From positions 2,604,001 through 2,668,000 of the forward strand of contig NZ_CP051684.1 in NCBI RefSeq assembly GCF_012849375.1: a DNA stretch of 64,000 bases, read 5' to 3'. This stretch comes from Duganella dendranthematis (GTDB lineage Bacteria; Pseudomonadota; Gammaproteobacteria; Burkholderiales; Burkholderiaceae_D). A model generated the notes under the pieces. It did no database searches. It was not told where the DNA came from and saw only the letters and a program-made list of their open reading frames with translations. A program made the position numbers and the translations under genes. Within the stretch, counting starts at the first letter, position 1. Every line of letters starts with the position of its first letter. Positions 26,655-36,967 of this stretch are shown here, piece by piece.

Positions 26655-27041
26655 TTAGCGGGAGTGCGCCTCTTCGCGGCGCTGGATCAGGAAGGCTTTG
26701 AGGTCGTCGAAGCTGACCGCGCCGCGTTGGGCGGTGTCGATGTGGTCGAAATTTTTGTCGACCACGGTCAGGCCGGCCTGGCGCGCTTCGTCGCGGCTCA
26801 GGGTGCCATTGCCGTCGAGGTCGGCGGCTTCAAACCGTTTCTTCAGTTTCTGCATCGGCTGGTAGCGCAGCAGCGCGGGGCCGGTCGCGGCGTCGCGCAG
26901 GGGCTTGCGCAGCGCTGGCGGCAGATAGGGCTCGGCGCCGCGCAGGGCGGATGGTGAGTCGGATTTTGGCGCTTGCGCGCGGGCATGCGATATTACCGCC
27001 ACGCCCACAGCGGCCAATATCGCAAATTGCAAAAGCTTCAT
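26655..27041 (-). CDS. Secreted EF-hand domain protein
   Basis: 128 residues from ATG 27041 (MKLLQFAILAAVGVAVISH, signal peptide ending ARAQA; ribosome site GGAGAC). One clear calcium loop, DLDGNGTLSRDEA, lies near residue 73; a second EF-hand-like region (NFDHIDTAQRGAVSFDDL) keeps the fold but lacks most calcium-binding acids. Probably a periplasmic calcium-binding protein of unknown role. It stands alone, tail-to-tail with the chemosensory operon. Confidence 0.85.
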   Translation of the reverse strand: MKLLQFAILAAVGVAVISHARAQAPKSDSPSALRGAEPYLPPALRKPLRDAATGPALLRYQPMQKLKKRFEAADLDGNGTLSRDEARQAGLTVVDKNFDHIDTAQRGAVSFDDLKAFLIQRREEAHSR

Positions 27042-27174
27042 GATTGTCTCCCCGCATCTCAATGATGCATGGCCTAGGGAGATACTGTGCCGTGATTACG
27101 CCAAATAATCAATGTAGTTTAATGCGTGGACGCGTGTGGTGTCGCCCGGAAACATCAGTCGGCGCGGAACTTTG

Positions 27175-27651
27175 CTATTTGTGCCAGAAGTCAGCGTGCG
27201 CAAGGCGCGCTTCGTCTTCGCGCAGTGGTCCGATCACTTCGGTCGGGCGCTGGCCGGCGGCAAACACGGTGCGGCACGGCAGCGACAGCGTCGGATTTTC
27301 GGGATCGCTGCCGGTCAATGCCAGCAGGCTGGCTTCCGACATTGCATACACCACCCGTCCCACGCCGCTCCAGTAGGTACCGCCGGCGCACATGGCGCAC
27401 GGCTCGGCGTTGGCGTACAGCGTGGCGGTGGCCAGTTCGGCCGGGCCGTATTGCTGGGATGCGAGGCGCAGCGCGTTCATTTCGGCGTGCGCGGTGCGGT
27501 CGCTGTTGGAGGCGTTCATCGCTTGGGAAATGATGGTGCCGTCGGCCGCCACCACCATGGCGGCGAACGGATGATGGCCTTCGTCGCGCGAACGCTGCGC
27601 CAGGGCCAGTACGCGGGTCAGGAAGTCGTGGTCTTGCGCGGTTGCCGTCAT
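27175..27651 (-). CDS. CDA-fold nucleoside/purine deaminase (guanine deaminase-like)
   Basis: 158 residues. Zinc site of the cytidine-deaminase fold: HAEMNALRLA (His and catalytic Glu) and EPCAMCAGGTYW (two Cys). The TYW after the Cys motif, and VVYAMSE, recall GuaD-type guanine deaminases more than tRNA adenosine deaminases. It would turn guanine into xanthine, or act on a related base. Its ATG overlaps the stop of the Rieske gene by four bases (ATGA), so it is the last gene of the porin-BMP-Rieske operon. A role in purine breakdown is inferred from this context. Confidence 0.85.
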   Translation of the reverse strand: MTATAQDHDFLTRVLALAQRSRDEGHHPFAAMVVAADGTIISQAMNASNSDRTAHAEMNALRLASQQYGPAELATATLYANAEPCAMCAGGTYWSGVGRVVYAMSEASLLALTGSDPENPTLSLPCRTVFAAGQRPTEVIGPLREDEARLAHADFWHK

Positions 27652-28631
27652 CGAATCACTCCGTATTGCAGGTTCAGTTGTTTGAGATAGCTGCGGTAAG
27701 CCAGCGACATGCGGTCGCAGGCTACCGACACTTCGGCGCCCGGCGTCAGCGGCAGGCGCGCCGGGTGCTGGCTTTCCAGGATCGGCAGGTCTTGCAGGAA
27801 GATGGTGTCCTGGAAGGTGCGCAGCGTGTCGTCGCTGGAATTGAAATCGTTGAGCGCGAGGATGATCCACGCGCGCGTGGTGGTTTCGGTCAGCGGTTGC
27901 AGCAGCAGCGCGATCGCTTCGCGGATGCTGTCCGGCGGATGCTTGGTCAGCACCGCCGTCAATGGCCGCACCACGCGGTAGGTGTAGTCGATATCGCTGC
28001 CGCCGGTGGCGGCCTTGCTGGCTTGCGGTTGATAGGCGTGGCACTGCTTCGCCCACACCCCGCTGCCGTATTCCGCATCGTCGAAGGTCTCGACGGTGTA
28101 GTCGGGAATGACCGGATGCTGCTGGTCGCCCAATATGCCTTCGTGCACAAACGCGAAGTGCGCCATGTCGAGGAAGTTTTCGATGATGCGCGGCGCGCTG
28201 CTGCGCACATCGTAAGGCCCGCACCAGACCTTGCGAAGCAGCGCGTCGCCAAACTCCGGAAACGCCGGCGGCCCCGCATGCGCGGGCGTGCCGAGGCACA
28301 CCCACGCCAGGCCATACTGCTCCTGCACGTGGAACATATTGACCTGCGCCTTGAGCGGCGCCTGCGGCAGCGCAGGGATGCGCGTGCAGCGACCTTCCTT
28401 GCCGAAGGTCCAGCCGTGGTAAGGACAGGTCAGCGTATCGTCGCGCAGGGCCCCCATGGAAAGCCGCGTGCCGCGATGCGGACAGCGGTCTTCCCACGCA
28501 TGCAGTACGTCGCCGCTGTCGCGCCACAGCACCACGCGCGTTTCCAGCAGGTCGCTAGCCAGCAAAGCGCCGGCCGCAATCTGCGTAGACAGCGCGACCG
28601 GATGCCAGTCGTTGAGCAGCAGCGTATCCAT
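27648..28631 (-). CDS. Rieske non-heme iron oxygenase, large subunit
   Basis: 327 residues. Rieske [2Fe-2S] site CPHRGTRLS ... CPYHGWTFG (about 49-75) and a catalytic domain with the mononuclear iron start motif ENFLDMAHFAFVHEG (about 155-170, two His). No reductase or ferredoxin adjoins. Known relatives include vanillate demethylase, methylxanthine N-demethylases and the HpxD hypoxanthine hydroxylase of Klebsiella; between a purine binding protein and a deaminase, a purine substrate is the best guess, but demethylation of another compound remains open. Starts two bases after the BMP gene stop. Confidence 0.9.
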   Translation of the reverse strand: MDTLLLNDWHPVALSTQIAAGALLASDLLETRVVLWRDSGDVLHAWEDRCPHRGTRLSMGALRDDTLTCPYHGWTFGKEGRCTRIPALPQAPLKAQVNMFHVQEQYGLAWVCLGTPAHAGPPAFPEFGDALLRKVWCGPYDVRSSAPRIIENFLDMAHFAFVHEGILGDQQHPVIPDYTVETFDDAEYGSGVWAKQCHAYQPQASKAATGGSDIDYTYRVVRPLTAVLTKHPPDSIREAIALLLQPLTETTTRAWIILALNDFNSSDDTLRTFQDTIFLQDLPILESQHPARLPLTPGAEVSVACDRMSLAYRSYLKQLNLQYGVIR

Positions 28632-28633
28632 GC

Positions 28634-29710
<1,077 letters not shown>

Positions 29711-29734
29711 ACGGTTTCCTTTACGTTGAGAGAA

Positions 29735-30583
29735 TTAGAAGTGGTATTCGGCGCGCACCATCGGCGTCCTGGCGGTGGCGCCGGGCACGGTGCGGTCCGG
29801 ATTGCCGAATTTGTTTTTCCAGTACTGGTACTCGATGCCGATCTTGAAGGTGTTCTTCGGCGTGCCGAGCGTTTCGCTGATGTCGTACATGATCTGCATG
29901 TCGATGTTGGTCTCCGGCGCGGTGCCGCCGCCGAATTCATTGGTGCCCTTGCCGGTAATGAAGTTGGCGTAGCCTTCGAACGACAGCGGAATGCCGACAT
30001 TGAACGGAATGCCCCAGGCGCCGGTCAGCATGGCGTGCGTTTTGTAAGCGTAGCGCGGCGTGGCCTGGTTGGTGAAGGTGTTGTACGGCGCGTTGGACTC
30101 CCACAGCGCGAGCAGGCTGATATCGAGGAAGCCCGGCACGTCCATCATCAGGGTGGGGCCGGCGACGACCATGCGCTTCTTGGAATTGTAGCCAGCGTCG
30201 GTTTTGCTGTTGTAGTCAAAACCGGCGGTGGCGCCGACGCCGCGTACCGGACCAAAGGCGTAGCTCTTGTTGAAGATTTTTCCGAAGTCCAGCGTGTGGC
30301 GATACACCACGTAAGCTTCGTGCGCGCCGCTGTTGGAACCGGCCGCCGATGGATCGAGTTCGGACGACATCAGCAGGTCGACGCTGAAGAAGTTCTTGCC
30401 GTACTTGTAGCCGGAGACGCTGCTCAGATTGACGATGTTCTTGGTGATGTCGTTGCTGTTGTACGGCTCGGCGAACTTGGTGCCGTAGCGGTAGCTGAGC
30501 GAGGTGTCGGTCCAGTCGGCGGCTTGCGCGCTGCAAGCTGCAAGGAGGGCAAGAGCAACAGTGGTGCGTACGAGATGTGACAT
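29735..30583 (-). CDS. Tsx-like outer membrane channel (nucleoside-specific porin family)
   Basis: 282 residues from ATG 30583 (ribosome site CCGGAG). Signal peptide MSHLVRTTVALALLAACSAQA, then alternating beta-barrel sequence with WTDTSLSYRYGTKFAEP, SYAFGPVRGVGATAG and the terminal Phe in VRAEYHF expected of an outer membrane protein. The family (outer envelope protein/Tsx) lets nucleosides cross the outer membrane. It heads the operon with the BMP binding protein, Rieske oxygenase and deaminase, which fits a purine or nucleoside uptake chain. Confidence 0.82.
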   Translation of the reverse strand: MSHLVRTTVALALLAACSAQAADWTDTSLSYRYGTKFAEPYNSNDITKNIVNLSSVSGYKYGKNFFSVDLLMSSELDPSAAGSNSGAHEAYVVYRHTLDFGKIFNKSYAFGPVRGVGATAGFDYNSKTDAGYNSKKRMVVAGPTLMMDVPGFLDISLLALWESNAPYNTFTNQATPRYAYKTHAMLTGAWGIPFNVGIPLSFEGYANFITGKGTNEFGGGTAPETNIDMQIMYDISETLGTPKNTFKIGIEYQYWKNKFGNPDRTVPGATARTPMVRAEYHF

Positions 30584-30625
30584 AGGCGAACTCCGGTAGT
30601 TGAGGTTTGAAAGCACTTTTTTTGT

Positions 30626-30655
30626 ATTCAATTCGTTTTACTAATTGGATCCAAT
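30626..30655 (-). promoter_or_regulatory. Promoter and palindromic operator of the porin-BMP-Rieske operon
   Basis: ATTGGATCCAAT (30644-30655) is a perfect 12-bp palindrome, identical as I recall to the operator of the GntR-family vanillate repressor VanR. On the minus strand its TTGGAT (30654-30649) can serve as -35 and TTGAAT (30631-30626) as -10, with a 17-base spacer, so a bound repressor would cover the -35. The GntR gene next door is the natural candidate. Confidence 0.65.
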
Positions 30656-30702
30656 CTCGTCTACCTCTTTAGCAATATATGGGCCAGATCGGGGCCAACT
30701 TT

Positions 30703-31389
30703 TTAGAATCCCGACAACGCTTCCGCCAGATTCACTTTCTTGTCCTGTTCAGCGAGACGCAGGCGCGCCTCAATCTCCAGCAGGTGATGCTCGATCAGGT
30801 GCGTGGCTTCCTTCACCTTGCCCTTCTCGATCAGCGTGGCCAGATCCTCGTGTTCATCGTTCTCGCACATGGCGCTGCCGGGCGTTTCGTACAGCGCGAT
30901 GATCAGCGAGCAGCGCGACACCAGCTCCGCCATGAAGCGCTGCAGCACATGGTTGCCGGCCAGCTCCGCCAGCAGCAAATGGAACTCGCCGCCCAGTCGT
31001 ATCCAGCCGGCGCGGTCGCCGTTGCGCCGCGCCGCGTCTTCCGCTGCGATGGCGGCGCGGATTTGCTTCAGCGATTCCGGCGTGGCGTTCTGTATTACCA
31101 GCGGCACGATCTCGCGTTCCAGCGCACGCCGCGCAGCGAAGATCTCGCGCGCTTCCTGCGGCGTGGGCGAGGCAATGACTGCGCCGCGATTGGGCCGCAG
31201 CTCGATAATGTGATCGTGCGCCAGCCGTTGCAGGGCCTTGCGTACGATGGTGCGGCTGACGTTATACAGCTCGCAGAAATCCGCCTCGCCCAGGTGGGTT
31301 CCGGGCGGCAGGCGGTGGCTCATGACGGCGTTGACCACCGCCTTATATATGCGCATATCGATGGCGGTGGTACCGCGCTTGGTAGGCAT
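30703..31389 (-). CDS. GntR-family (FadR/FCD subfamily) transcriptional regulator
   Basis: 228 residues: winged helix (about 10-75) with LGEADFCELYNVSRTIVRKA and LRPNRGAVIA, then an all-helical FCD effector domain (about 85-210) with FHLLLAELAGN and the metal-ligand His residues of that fold. It lies between the minus-strand porin operon and the plus-strand ABC operon. Palindromic sites stand on both sides: ATTGGATCCAAT before the porin, and two mirrored GTATACAAA-containing sites between it and the ABC genes. It probably represses both arms and senses a purine-related ligand (inference). Confidence 0.92.
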   Translation of the reverse strand: MPTKRGTTAIDMRIYKAVVNAVMSHRLPPGTHLGEADFCELYNVSRTIVRKALQRLAHDHIIELRPNRGAVIASPTPQEAREIFAARRALEREIVPLVIQNATPESLKQIRAAIAAEDAARRNGDRAGWIRLGGEFHLLLAELAGNHVLQRFMAELVSRCSLIIALYETPGSAMCENDEHEDLATLIEKGKVKEATHLIEHHLLEIEARLRLAEQDKKVNLAEALSGF

Positions 31390-31445
31390 TGAAAGACTCC
31401 ATATCTGGTTGATACTGTCCTCTATAAAGCAGGAAGCGTGCTAAG

Positions 31446-31465
31446 TCGTATACAAAGATGGATAC
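31446..31465. promoter_or_regulatory. Candidate regulator site, gntR side
   Basis: TCGTATACAAAGATGGATAC. Its reverse complement is nearly repeated at 31574-31593, so the gntR-ABC intergenic region holds two mirrored copies; likely autoregulatory GntR sites. Confidence 0.5.
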
Positions 31466-31573
31466 ATCCTGTGCACGCTTTTGGGATGCGTTGCATCCCT
31501 CTTTGGTGCGAGATGCTGCCAAAACAGCGCATCCGCCTAGGGCTGCGTGTGGCATGCTAATTGCGTCTGTGGT

Positions 31574-31593
31574 GGTATCCGATTTGTATACGA
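31574..31593. promoter_or_regulatory. Candidate regulator site, ABC operon side
   Basis: GGTATCCGATTTGTATACGA, the mirrored partner of the site at 31446-31465 (arms GTATCC and GTATAC in both), ending 15 bases before the ABC ATPase ATG, where binding would block its expression. Confidence 0.5.
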
Positions 31594-31608
31594 TGAAGGA
31601 AGGCGCCG

Positions 31609-33150
31609 ATGACTGAACCGCGCTTGCAGATGCTGGGCATCTCCAAGATCTATCCCTCGGTGGTGGCCAACGCCGATGTGAACCTGACTGTGATGCCGGG
31701 CGAGATCCACGCCGTGCTGGGCGAAAACGGCGCCGGCAAGAGCACGCTGATGAAGATCATTTACGGCGTGGTCAAGCCGGACGACGGCCAGATCATGTGG
31801 GAAGGTCGCCAGGTGCATATCAACTCGCCGCACGACGCGCGCAAGCTGGGCATCGGCATGGTGTTCCAGCACTTTGCGCTGTTCGAGACGCTGACGGTGG
31901 CCGAGAACATCGCGCTGGCGCTGGACGACAAGGTGTCGCCGGCCGCGCTGGCGCCGCGCATCAAGCAGGTCTCGGAACAATACGGCCTGCCGCTCGATCC
32001 GCAGCGGCGGGTGCACAGCATGTCGGTCGGCGAGCGGCAGCGGGTCGAGATTGTGCGCTGCCTGCTGCAATCGCCCAAGCTGCTGATCATGGACGAGCCG
32101 ACGTCGGTGCTGACGCCGGATGCGGTGCTCAAGCTGTTCGAGTCGCTGCGGCGGCTGGCGGCGGAAGGCGTCAGCATCCTGTATATCAGTCACAAGCTCG
32201 ATGAGATCCAGACGCTATGCGACAAGGCCACGGTGCTGCGCGCCGGCCGCGTGTCCGGCACCGCGCTGCCGAAGCAGGAAAGCGCGAAGTCGCTGGCGGA
32301 GCTGATGATCGGCCGCGAACTGCCGGTGTGCGTGCACCAGCCGCGCGAGCCGGGCGAGATAAGGCTGTCGCTGGAGCATCTGAATGTGGAAAGTAGCGAT
32401 CCATTCGGCACGCGGCTGAAGGACATCAACCTGTCGCTGCGCAGCGGCGAGATCGTCGGCATCGCCGGCATTTCCGGCAACGGCCAGCAGGAACTGCTGA
32501 AGGCGATTTCCGGCGAACGCACGCTCAGCATGCGCGAAGGGACGGTGCGTCTCGCCGAGCGTGACGTCGGCACGCTGGATGCGGCGCAGCGCCGCCAGCT
32601 GGGCCTCGGCTTCGTGCCGGAGGAGCGGTTGGGACGCGGCGCGGCGCCGGAGCTGTCGCTGGCCGATAACGCGCTGCTGACCGGCTACGTACCCGCCGCC
32701 GCTACCGGCATGGTTAAGCGCGGCCTGATACAGCGCGGCGCGGTGCGCGCGTTTGCGCAGCAGGTGATCGAGCGCTTCAAGGTCAAGTGCGGCGGCGCGC
32801 AGTCGGCGGCGGCCAGTCTGTCCGGCGGCAATCTGCAAAAATTCATCGTCGGCCGCGAGATCATGCTGGCGCCGAAGGTGATGGTGTTTGCGCAGCCCAC
32901 GTGGGGCGTCGACATCGGCGCCGCCATGCTGATACGCCAGGCCATCATCGATATGCGCGACCAGGGCGTGGCGGTGCTGGTGTTGTCCGAGGAGCTGGAC
33001 GAATTGTTCATGATGAGCGACCGCATCGCCGTGCTGGCCGACGGCCGGCTGTCGCGCGCAGTGCCGGCCAAAGCCACCAGCATCAACCAGATCGGCGTGT
33101 GGATGAGCGGCGATTTTGATTACCAAGGAGCAGAGCATGTCCCGGCTTGA
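31609..33150 (+). CDS. ABC transporter double ATPase (purine/nucleoside type)
   Basis: 513 residues, two fused nucleotide-binding domains. The first has Walker A GENGAGKST (38-46), signature SVGERQRVEI and Walker B LLIMDEPTSVLTP; the second has a degenerate Walker A (GISGNGQQE, no Lys), signature LSGGNLQKFIVGREI and MVFAQPTWGVD where a DEPT is usual. One intact and one degenerate site is common in this sugar/nucleoside class (as in NupA, RbsA). It powers the two permeases downstream and pairs with the BMP binding protein encoded on the other strand. Ribosome site GAAGGAAGG; the permease gene overlaps its end by 14 bases. Confidence 0.94.
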   Translation: MTEPRLQMLGISKIYPSVVANADVNLTVMPGEIHAVLGENGAGKSTLMKIIYGVVKPDDGQIMWEGRQVHINSPHDARKLGIGMVFQHFALFETLTVAENIALALDDKVSPAALAPRIKQVSEQYGLPLDPQRRVHSMSVGERQRVEIVRCLLQSPKLLIMDEPTSVLTPDAVLKLFESLRRLAAEGVSILYISHKLDEIQTLCDKATVLRAGRVSGTALPKQESAKSLAELMIGRELPVCVHQPREPGEIRLSLEHLNVESSDPFGTRLKDINLSLRSGEIVGIAGISGNGQQELLKAISGERTLSMREGTVRLAERDVGTLDAAQRRQLGLGFVPEERLGRGAAPELSLADNALLTGYVPAAATGMVKRGLIQRGAVRAFAQQVIERFKVKCGGAQSAAASLSGGNLQKFIVGREIMLAPKVMVFAQPTWGVDIGAAMLIRQAIIDMRDQGVAVLVLSEELDELFMMSDRIAVLADGRLSRAVPAKATSINQIGVWMSGDFDYQGAEHVPA

Positions 33151-34213
33151 ACGACGTCCCGAACCCTCGCGCCGCATGATGCTGGCGTCACCGTTGATTG
33201 CGGCGGTGGCGATGCTGTTTACCGGATCGCTGCTGTTTTTCTTTATCGGCCAGGAGCCGCTGCATGCGTTCTACGTTTATTTCGTCAAGCCGTGGACCAC
33301 GTTGTACAGCGTGGGCGAACTGCTGCTGAAGGCGACGCCGCTGATCCTGTGCGGCGTGGGCCTGGCGATCGGCTTCCGCGCCAACGTCAACAACATCGGC
33401 GCCGACGGCCAGCTGACCATCGGTGCGATCTGCGCCGGCGCGGTGGCGCTGTACTTCGACGAGGTGCAGGCGTGGTGGGTGCTGCCGCTGATGCTGCTGG
33501 CCGGTGCGGTGGGCGGCATGCTGTGGGCGGCGATTCCGGCGCTGCTGCGCACGCGCTTTAACACCAGCGAGATTCTCGTCAGCCTGATGCTGGTGTACGT
33601 GGCGTATCACTTGCTCAGCTATCTGGTGCACGGGCCGATGCGCGATCCGGCCGGCTTTAATTTCCCGCAATCGAAAATGTTCAGCGAGTCGGCCACCTTG
33701 CCGCTGCTGGTGGAAGGCTTGCGCGTCAATGCGGCCTTCATCCTGTCGCTGCTGGCGGCGGGGGCGGCGTGGTTCTTCTGCAAGCATACGTTTGCCGGCT
33801 ACCGCATGCAGGTCAGCGGCATGGCGCCGGCGGCGGCGCTGTACGCCGGCTTCAGCGAGCCGCGCAATGTGTGGCTGGCGTTCATGGTCAGCGGCGCGCT
33901 GGCCGGTATCGCCGGCGTGGGTGAAGTGGCGGGGCCGCTGGGGCAGCTGCAGCCGTCGGTGTCGCCGGGCTACGGCTTCGCTGCGATCATCGTTGCCTAT
34001 GTGGGGCGTTTGCATCCGCTGGGCGTGGTGCTGTCGGCGGTGCTGATGTCGCTGCTGTACATCGGCGGCGAGACGGCGCAGATCGAGTTGCAGACGCCGT
34101 CCGCCATCACCGGCATCTTCCAGGGGCTGCTGCTGTTTTACCTGCTGGCGGCAGACCTGTTCATTCACTATCGTATCAAGCCGCACAAGCGTGTGGCGGG
34201 AGTGCCGGCATGA
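33137..34213 (+). CDS. ABC transporter permease (NupB-type)
   Basis: 358 residues from the ATG at 33137, whose AAGGAG ribosome site lies inside the ATPase gene. About eight to ten membrane helices; conserved-type loop GLAIGFRANVNNIGADGQLTIG (split here as GFRANVNNIGADGQ) is typical of the BMP-linked permease family. First half of the heterodimeric channel with the next gene, which it overlaps by four bases (ATGA). Confidence 0.93.
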   Translation: MSRLERRPEPSRRMMLASPLIAAVAMLFTGSLLFFFIGQEPLHAFYVYFVKPWTTLYSVGELLLKATPLILCGVGLAIGFRANVNNIGADGQLTIGAICAGAVALYFDEVQAWWVLPLMLLAGAVGGMLWAAIPALLRTRFNTSEILVSLMLVYVAYHLLSYLVHGPMRDPAGFNFPQSKMFSESATLPLLVEGLRVNAAFILSLLAAGAAWFFCKHTFAGYRMQVSGMAPAAALYAGFSEPRNVWLAFMVSGALAGIAGVGEVAGPLGQLQPSVSPGYGFAAIIVAYVGRLHPLGVVLSAVLMSLLYIGGETAQIELQTPSAITGIFQGLLLFYLLAADLFIHYRIKPHKRVAGVPA

Positions 34214-35136
34214 TGACCACTGAATTGTTGATCGCTTTCCTCGCCAGCACCGCCGGCGCGGCCACGCCGCTGGTGGTTGCCTCGATGGGCGAGCTGGTGA
34301 CCGAGCGTTCCGGCGTGCTCAATCTGGGCATGGAGGGCATGATGTTGATCGGCGCGGTGGTCGGCTTCGGCGTCACGCTCGGCACCGGCAGCATGATCGT
34401 TGGCTTGCTGGCGGCAGCAGCGGCAGGCATGTTGATGTCGCTGATCTTCGGCTTTCTGGTATTGACGCTGCAAACCAACCAGGTGGCCACCGGCCTGGCG
34501 CTGACCTTGTTCGGCATCGGCGCTTCGGCCTTTATCGGCCAGGGCTTCGTCGGCCAGACGGTGGCGCCGATGCCGCATTTGCACTTCCCGCTGCTGTCCG
34601 AGATTCCGTTTATCGGGCCGCTGCTCTTCCGCTTTGATGCGATGGTATATGCGTCGGTCGCGCTGGTGGTGGCGATCGGCTGGATGCTGGCGCGCACGCG
34701 GCTTGGCTTGATCATCCGCGCGGTGGGCGAGTCGCCGCACAGCGCGCACGCGATCGGCTTTCCGGTGATCGGCCTGCGTTATGGCACCGTGCTGTTTGGC
34801 GGCGCGCTGGCGGGACTGGGCGGCGCCTACCTGTCGCTGGCGCTGACGCCGATGTGGGTCGAGGGCATGACGGCCGGCCGCGGCTGGATCGCGCTGGCGC
34901 AGGTGGTGTTCGCCACGTGGAAGCCGCGCGGCGTGCTGGTTGGCGCGTACCTGTTTGGCGGCGTCACCATGCTGCAGTTCCACGGGCAGGGTATGGGGCT
35001 GGCGATTCCTTCGGAGTTTTTGTCGATGCTGCCATACCTCGCCACTATCGTGGTGCTAGTGATTATCTGCCGCAATCCACAGACAATCTTGCTGAATAAG
35101 CCAATGTCTTTGGGGCAGAATTTCAAACCTGACTAG
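34210..35136 (+). CDS. ABC transporter permease (NupC-type)
   Basis: 308 residues, mostly membrane helices, starting MMTTELLIAFLASTAGAATP. Motifs ERSGVLNLGMEGMMLIGA and RAVGESPHSAHAIG belong to the second permease of nucleoside/BMP ABC importers. Translationally coupled to the first permease by ATGA overlap. It completes the plus-strand arm of the purine/nucleoside uptake locus; no terminator with a T-run follows. Confidence 0.93.
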   Translation: MMTTELLIAFLASTAGAATPLVVASMGELVTERSGVLNLGMEGMMLIGAVVGFGVTLGTGSMIVGLLAAAAAGMLMSLIFGFLVLTLQTNQVATGLALTLFGIGASAFIGQGFVGQTVAPMPHLHFPLLSEIPFIGPLLFRFDAMVYASVALVVAIGWMLARTRLGLIIRAVGESPHSAHAIGFPVIGLRYGTVLFGGALAGLGGAYLSLALTPMWVEGMTAGRGWIALAQVVFATWKPRGVLVGAYLFGGVTMLQFHGQGMGLAIPSEFLSMLPYLATIVVLVIICRNPQTILLNKPMSLGQNFKPD

Positions 35137-35299
35137 ATTGCCTGTTGTATCGCTGCACAAAACGCTGCATTGCGACAATTGGTGACTTTCGTCGTACCAC
35201 AAACCGCCTATTCTGCGTACGCAGGCCCATTGCGGCCTGTGGCGCCCCCAACCCCGGTTCGCCTCTACTGATCCCATAAAAGCAAGTAAAGGAGCCGTC

Positions 35300-36964
35300 A
35301 TGCGAGTAAATAGCCCGGTCACGTCCAATGAATACGTCATGGACGATGGCAAGACCATTGTTTCCAGCACCGATTTGCAGGGCAACATCAATTACGCCAA
35401 TCCGTATTTCATTGAAGTCAGCGGCTTTACGGAAGAGGAGTTGATGGGGGCGCCGCAAAACATCGTGCGCCATCCGGATATGCCGGTCGAAGCCTTCGCC
35501 GACCTGTGGCACACCATCAAGGACGGCATGCCGTGGACCGGGCTGGTGAAGAACCGCTGCAAGAACGGCGACTACTACTGGGTGCTGGCCAACGTCACGC
35601 CGGTGATCGAAAACGGCAAGCCGGTCGGCTATCTGTCGGTGCGCACCAAGCCGTCACGCGAGCAGGTGCGCGAGACGGATGCGGTATACCGCGAAATCAA
35701 GAATGGCAATCCACGCAAGCTGCGCATCGTCAAGGGCCGCGCGGTATCGACCGGTGTGTTCGCGCGGCTCAAGGCTTTGGCCACGACGTCGCTATCGGCG
35801 CAGATCGGCGCCGCCACCGCGCTGCTGGTCGGCGTGCTGGGCGTGCTGGCGCTGACGCTGCTGGTGATGGACGACGCCACCGCCGCCAAGGCGCACGGCT
35901 GGCTGGGCGGCGCGGCCATCGTCGCCATGCTGGGCATGCTGGCGTTCGGCCGCAGCCTGTACGTCAACGTAGCGCTGCCGCTGCGGCAAGCCACCAAGGC
36001 GGCGCGCATGATGGCCGGCGGCGACCTGACCGCCACCATCGACATCCAGCGCGACGATGAAGTGGGGCAGCTGCTGGCGGCGCTGCGCCAGACCAATATC
36101 AACCTGCACAGCATCATCGGCGACGTGCGCGCGAACTTCGACCAGATTTCGCTGGCCACCGATGAGATTGCCGATGGCAATATGGATTTGTCGGGCCGCA
36201 CCGAGTCGCAGGCGTCCAGCCTGCAACAGACCGCGTCCAGCATGGAGCAGTTGACCGCCACCGTGCAGCAGAGCGCCACCAACGTGGCCAGCGCCAACGA
36301 ACTGGCCGAGCGCGCGCGCGAGGTGGCGACGCATGGTGGCAGCATCGTCTCCCAGGTGGTGACGACCATGGGCGATATCAGCGCCTCGTCCAACAAGATC
36401 CTCGATATCATCGGCCTGATCGACGGCATCGCTTTCCAGACTAATATCCTGGCGCTGAATGCGGCGGTGGAAGCGGCGCGTGCCGGCGAGCAGGGACGCG
36501 GTTTTGCGGTGGTGGCCAGCGAGGTGCGCGGGCTGGCGCAGCGCTCGGCGACGGCGGCCAAGGAAATCAAGGAGTTGATCGATACGTCGATTCAGAAAGT
36601 CGCGGCCGGCACCACGCTGACCAACAATGCCGGCGTCACCATGGACCAGGTGATCGAATCGGTGTGCCGGGTGTCGCAGGTGATGGGCGAGATTTCCAAC
36701 TCCACCCGCGAACAGAGTTCCGGCATTGGTCAGGTCAACGAAGCGGTGATCAAGATCGACGACATCACGCAGCAGAATGCGGCGCTGGTGGAGCAGGCCG
36801 CCGCTGCCGCCGGCAACCTGGCGCAGCAGGCGCGCTGCGTGTCGCAGGCGATGGCGGTGTTCAAGTTGCAGCAGTTGCCGGGCGCGCGCCTTGTCCGGCC
36901 AGTGGGCGGTCAGCCGTCGCGACCGCAGGTCACCGGCAAGTCCCAGTTGCGGCTGCCCGCTTGA
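35300..36964 (+). CDS. Methyl-accepting chemotaxis protein with N-terminal PAS domain (Aer-like)
   Basis: 554 residues. N-terminal cytoplasmic PAS domain (about 15-125) with [19 protein letters not shown] and [13 protein letters not shown], two membrane helices close together (about 172-215) with almost no periplasmic loop, HAMP (about 215-270) and a long signalling domain whose hairpin tip is at about 390 ([20 protein letters not shown]). This is the layout of Aer energy sensors, which bind FAD through PAS; the flavin is not provable here. No CheR-docking pentapeptide at the C-terminus. Ribosome site AAAGGAG. Comes 163 bases after the ABC operon. Confidence 0.94.
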   Translation: MRVNSPVTSNEYVMDDGKTIVSSTDLQGNINYANPYFIEVSGFTEEELMGAPQNIVRHPDMPVEAFADLWHTIKDGMPWTGLVKNRCKNGDYYWVLANVTPVIENGKPVGYLSVRTKPSREQVRETDAVYREIKNGNPRKLRIVKGRAVSTGVFARLKALATTSLSAQIGAATALLVGVLGVLALTLLVMDDATAAKAHGWLGGAAIVAMLGMLAFGRSLYVNVALPLRQATKAARMMAGGDLTATIDIQRDDEVGQLLAALRQTNINLHSIIGDVRANFDQISLATDEIADGNMDLSGRTESQASSLQQTASSMEQLTATVQQSATNVASANELAERAREVATHGGSIVSQVVTTMGDISASSNKILDIIGLIDGIAFQTNILALNAAVEAARAGEQGRGFAVVASEVRGLAQRSATAAKEIKELIDTSIQKVAAGTTLTNNAGVTMDQVIESVCRVSQVMGEISNSTREQSSGIGQVNEAVIKIDDITQQNAALVEQAAAAAGNLAQQARCVSQAMAVFKLQQLPGARLVRPVGGQPSRPQVTGKSQLRLPA

Positions 36965-36967
36965 TAT

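Noticed and set aside
27175..28527. One long 450-codon frame spanning deaminase and part of the Rieske gene
   Set aside because: It is the deaminase frame read upstream through the Rieske gene; the deaminase starts at 27651 with an ATGA overlap, and the Rieske motifs lie in another frame.
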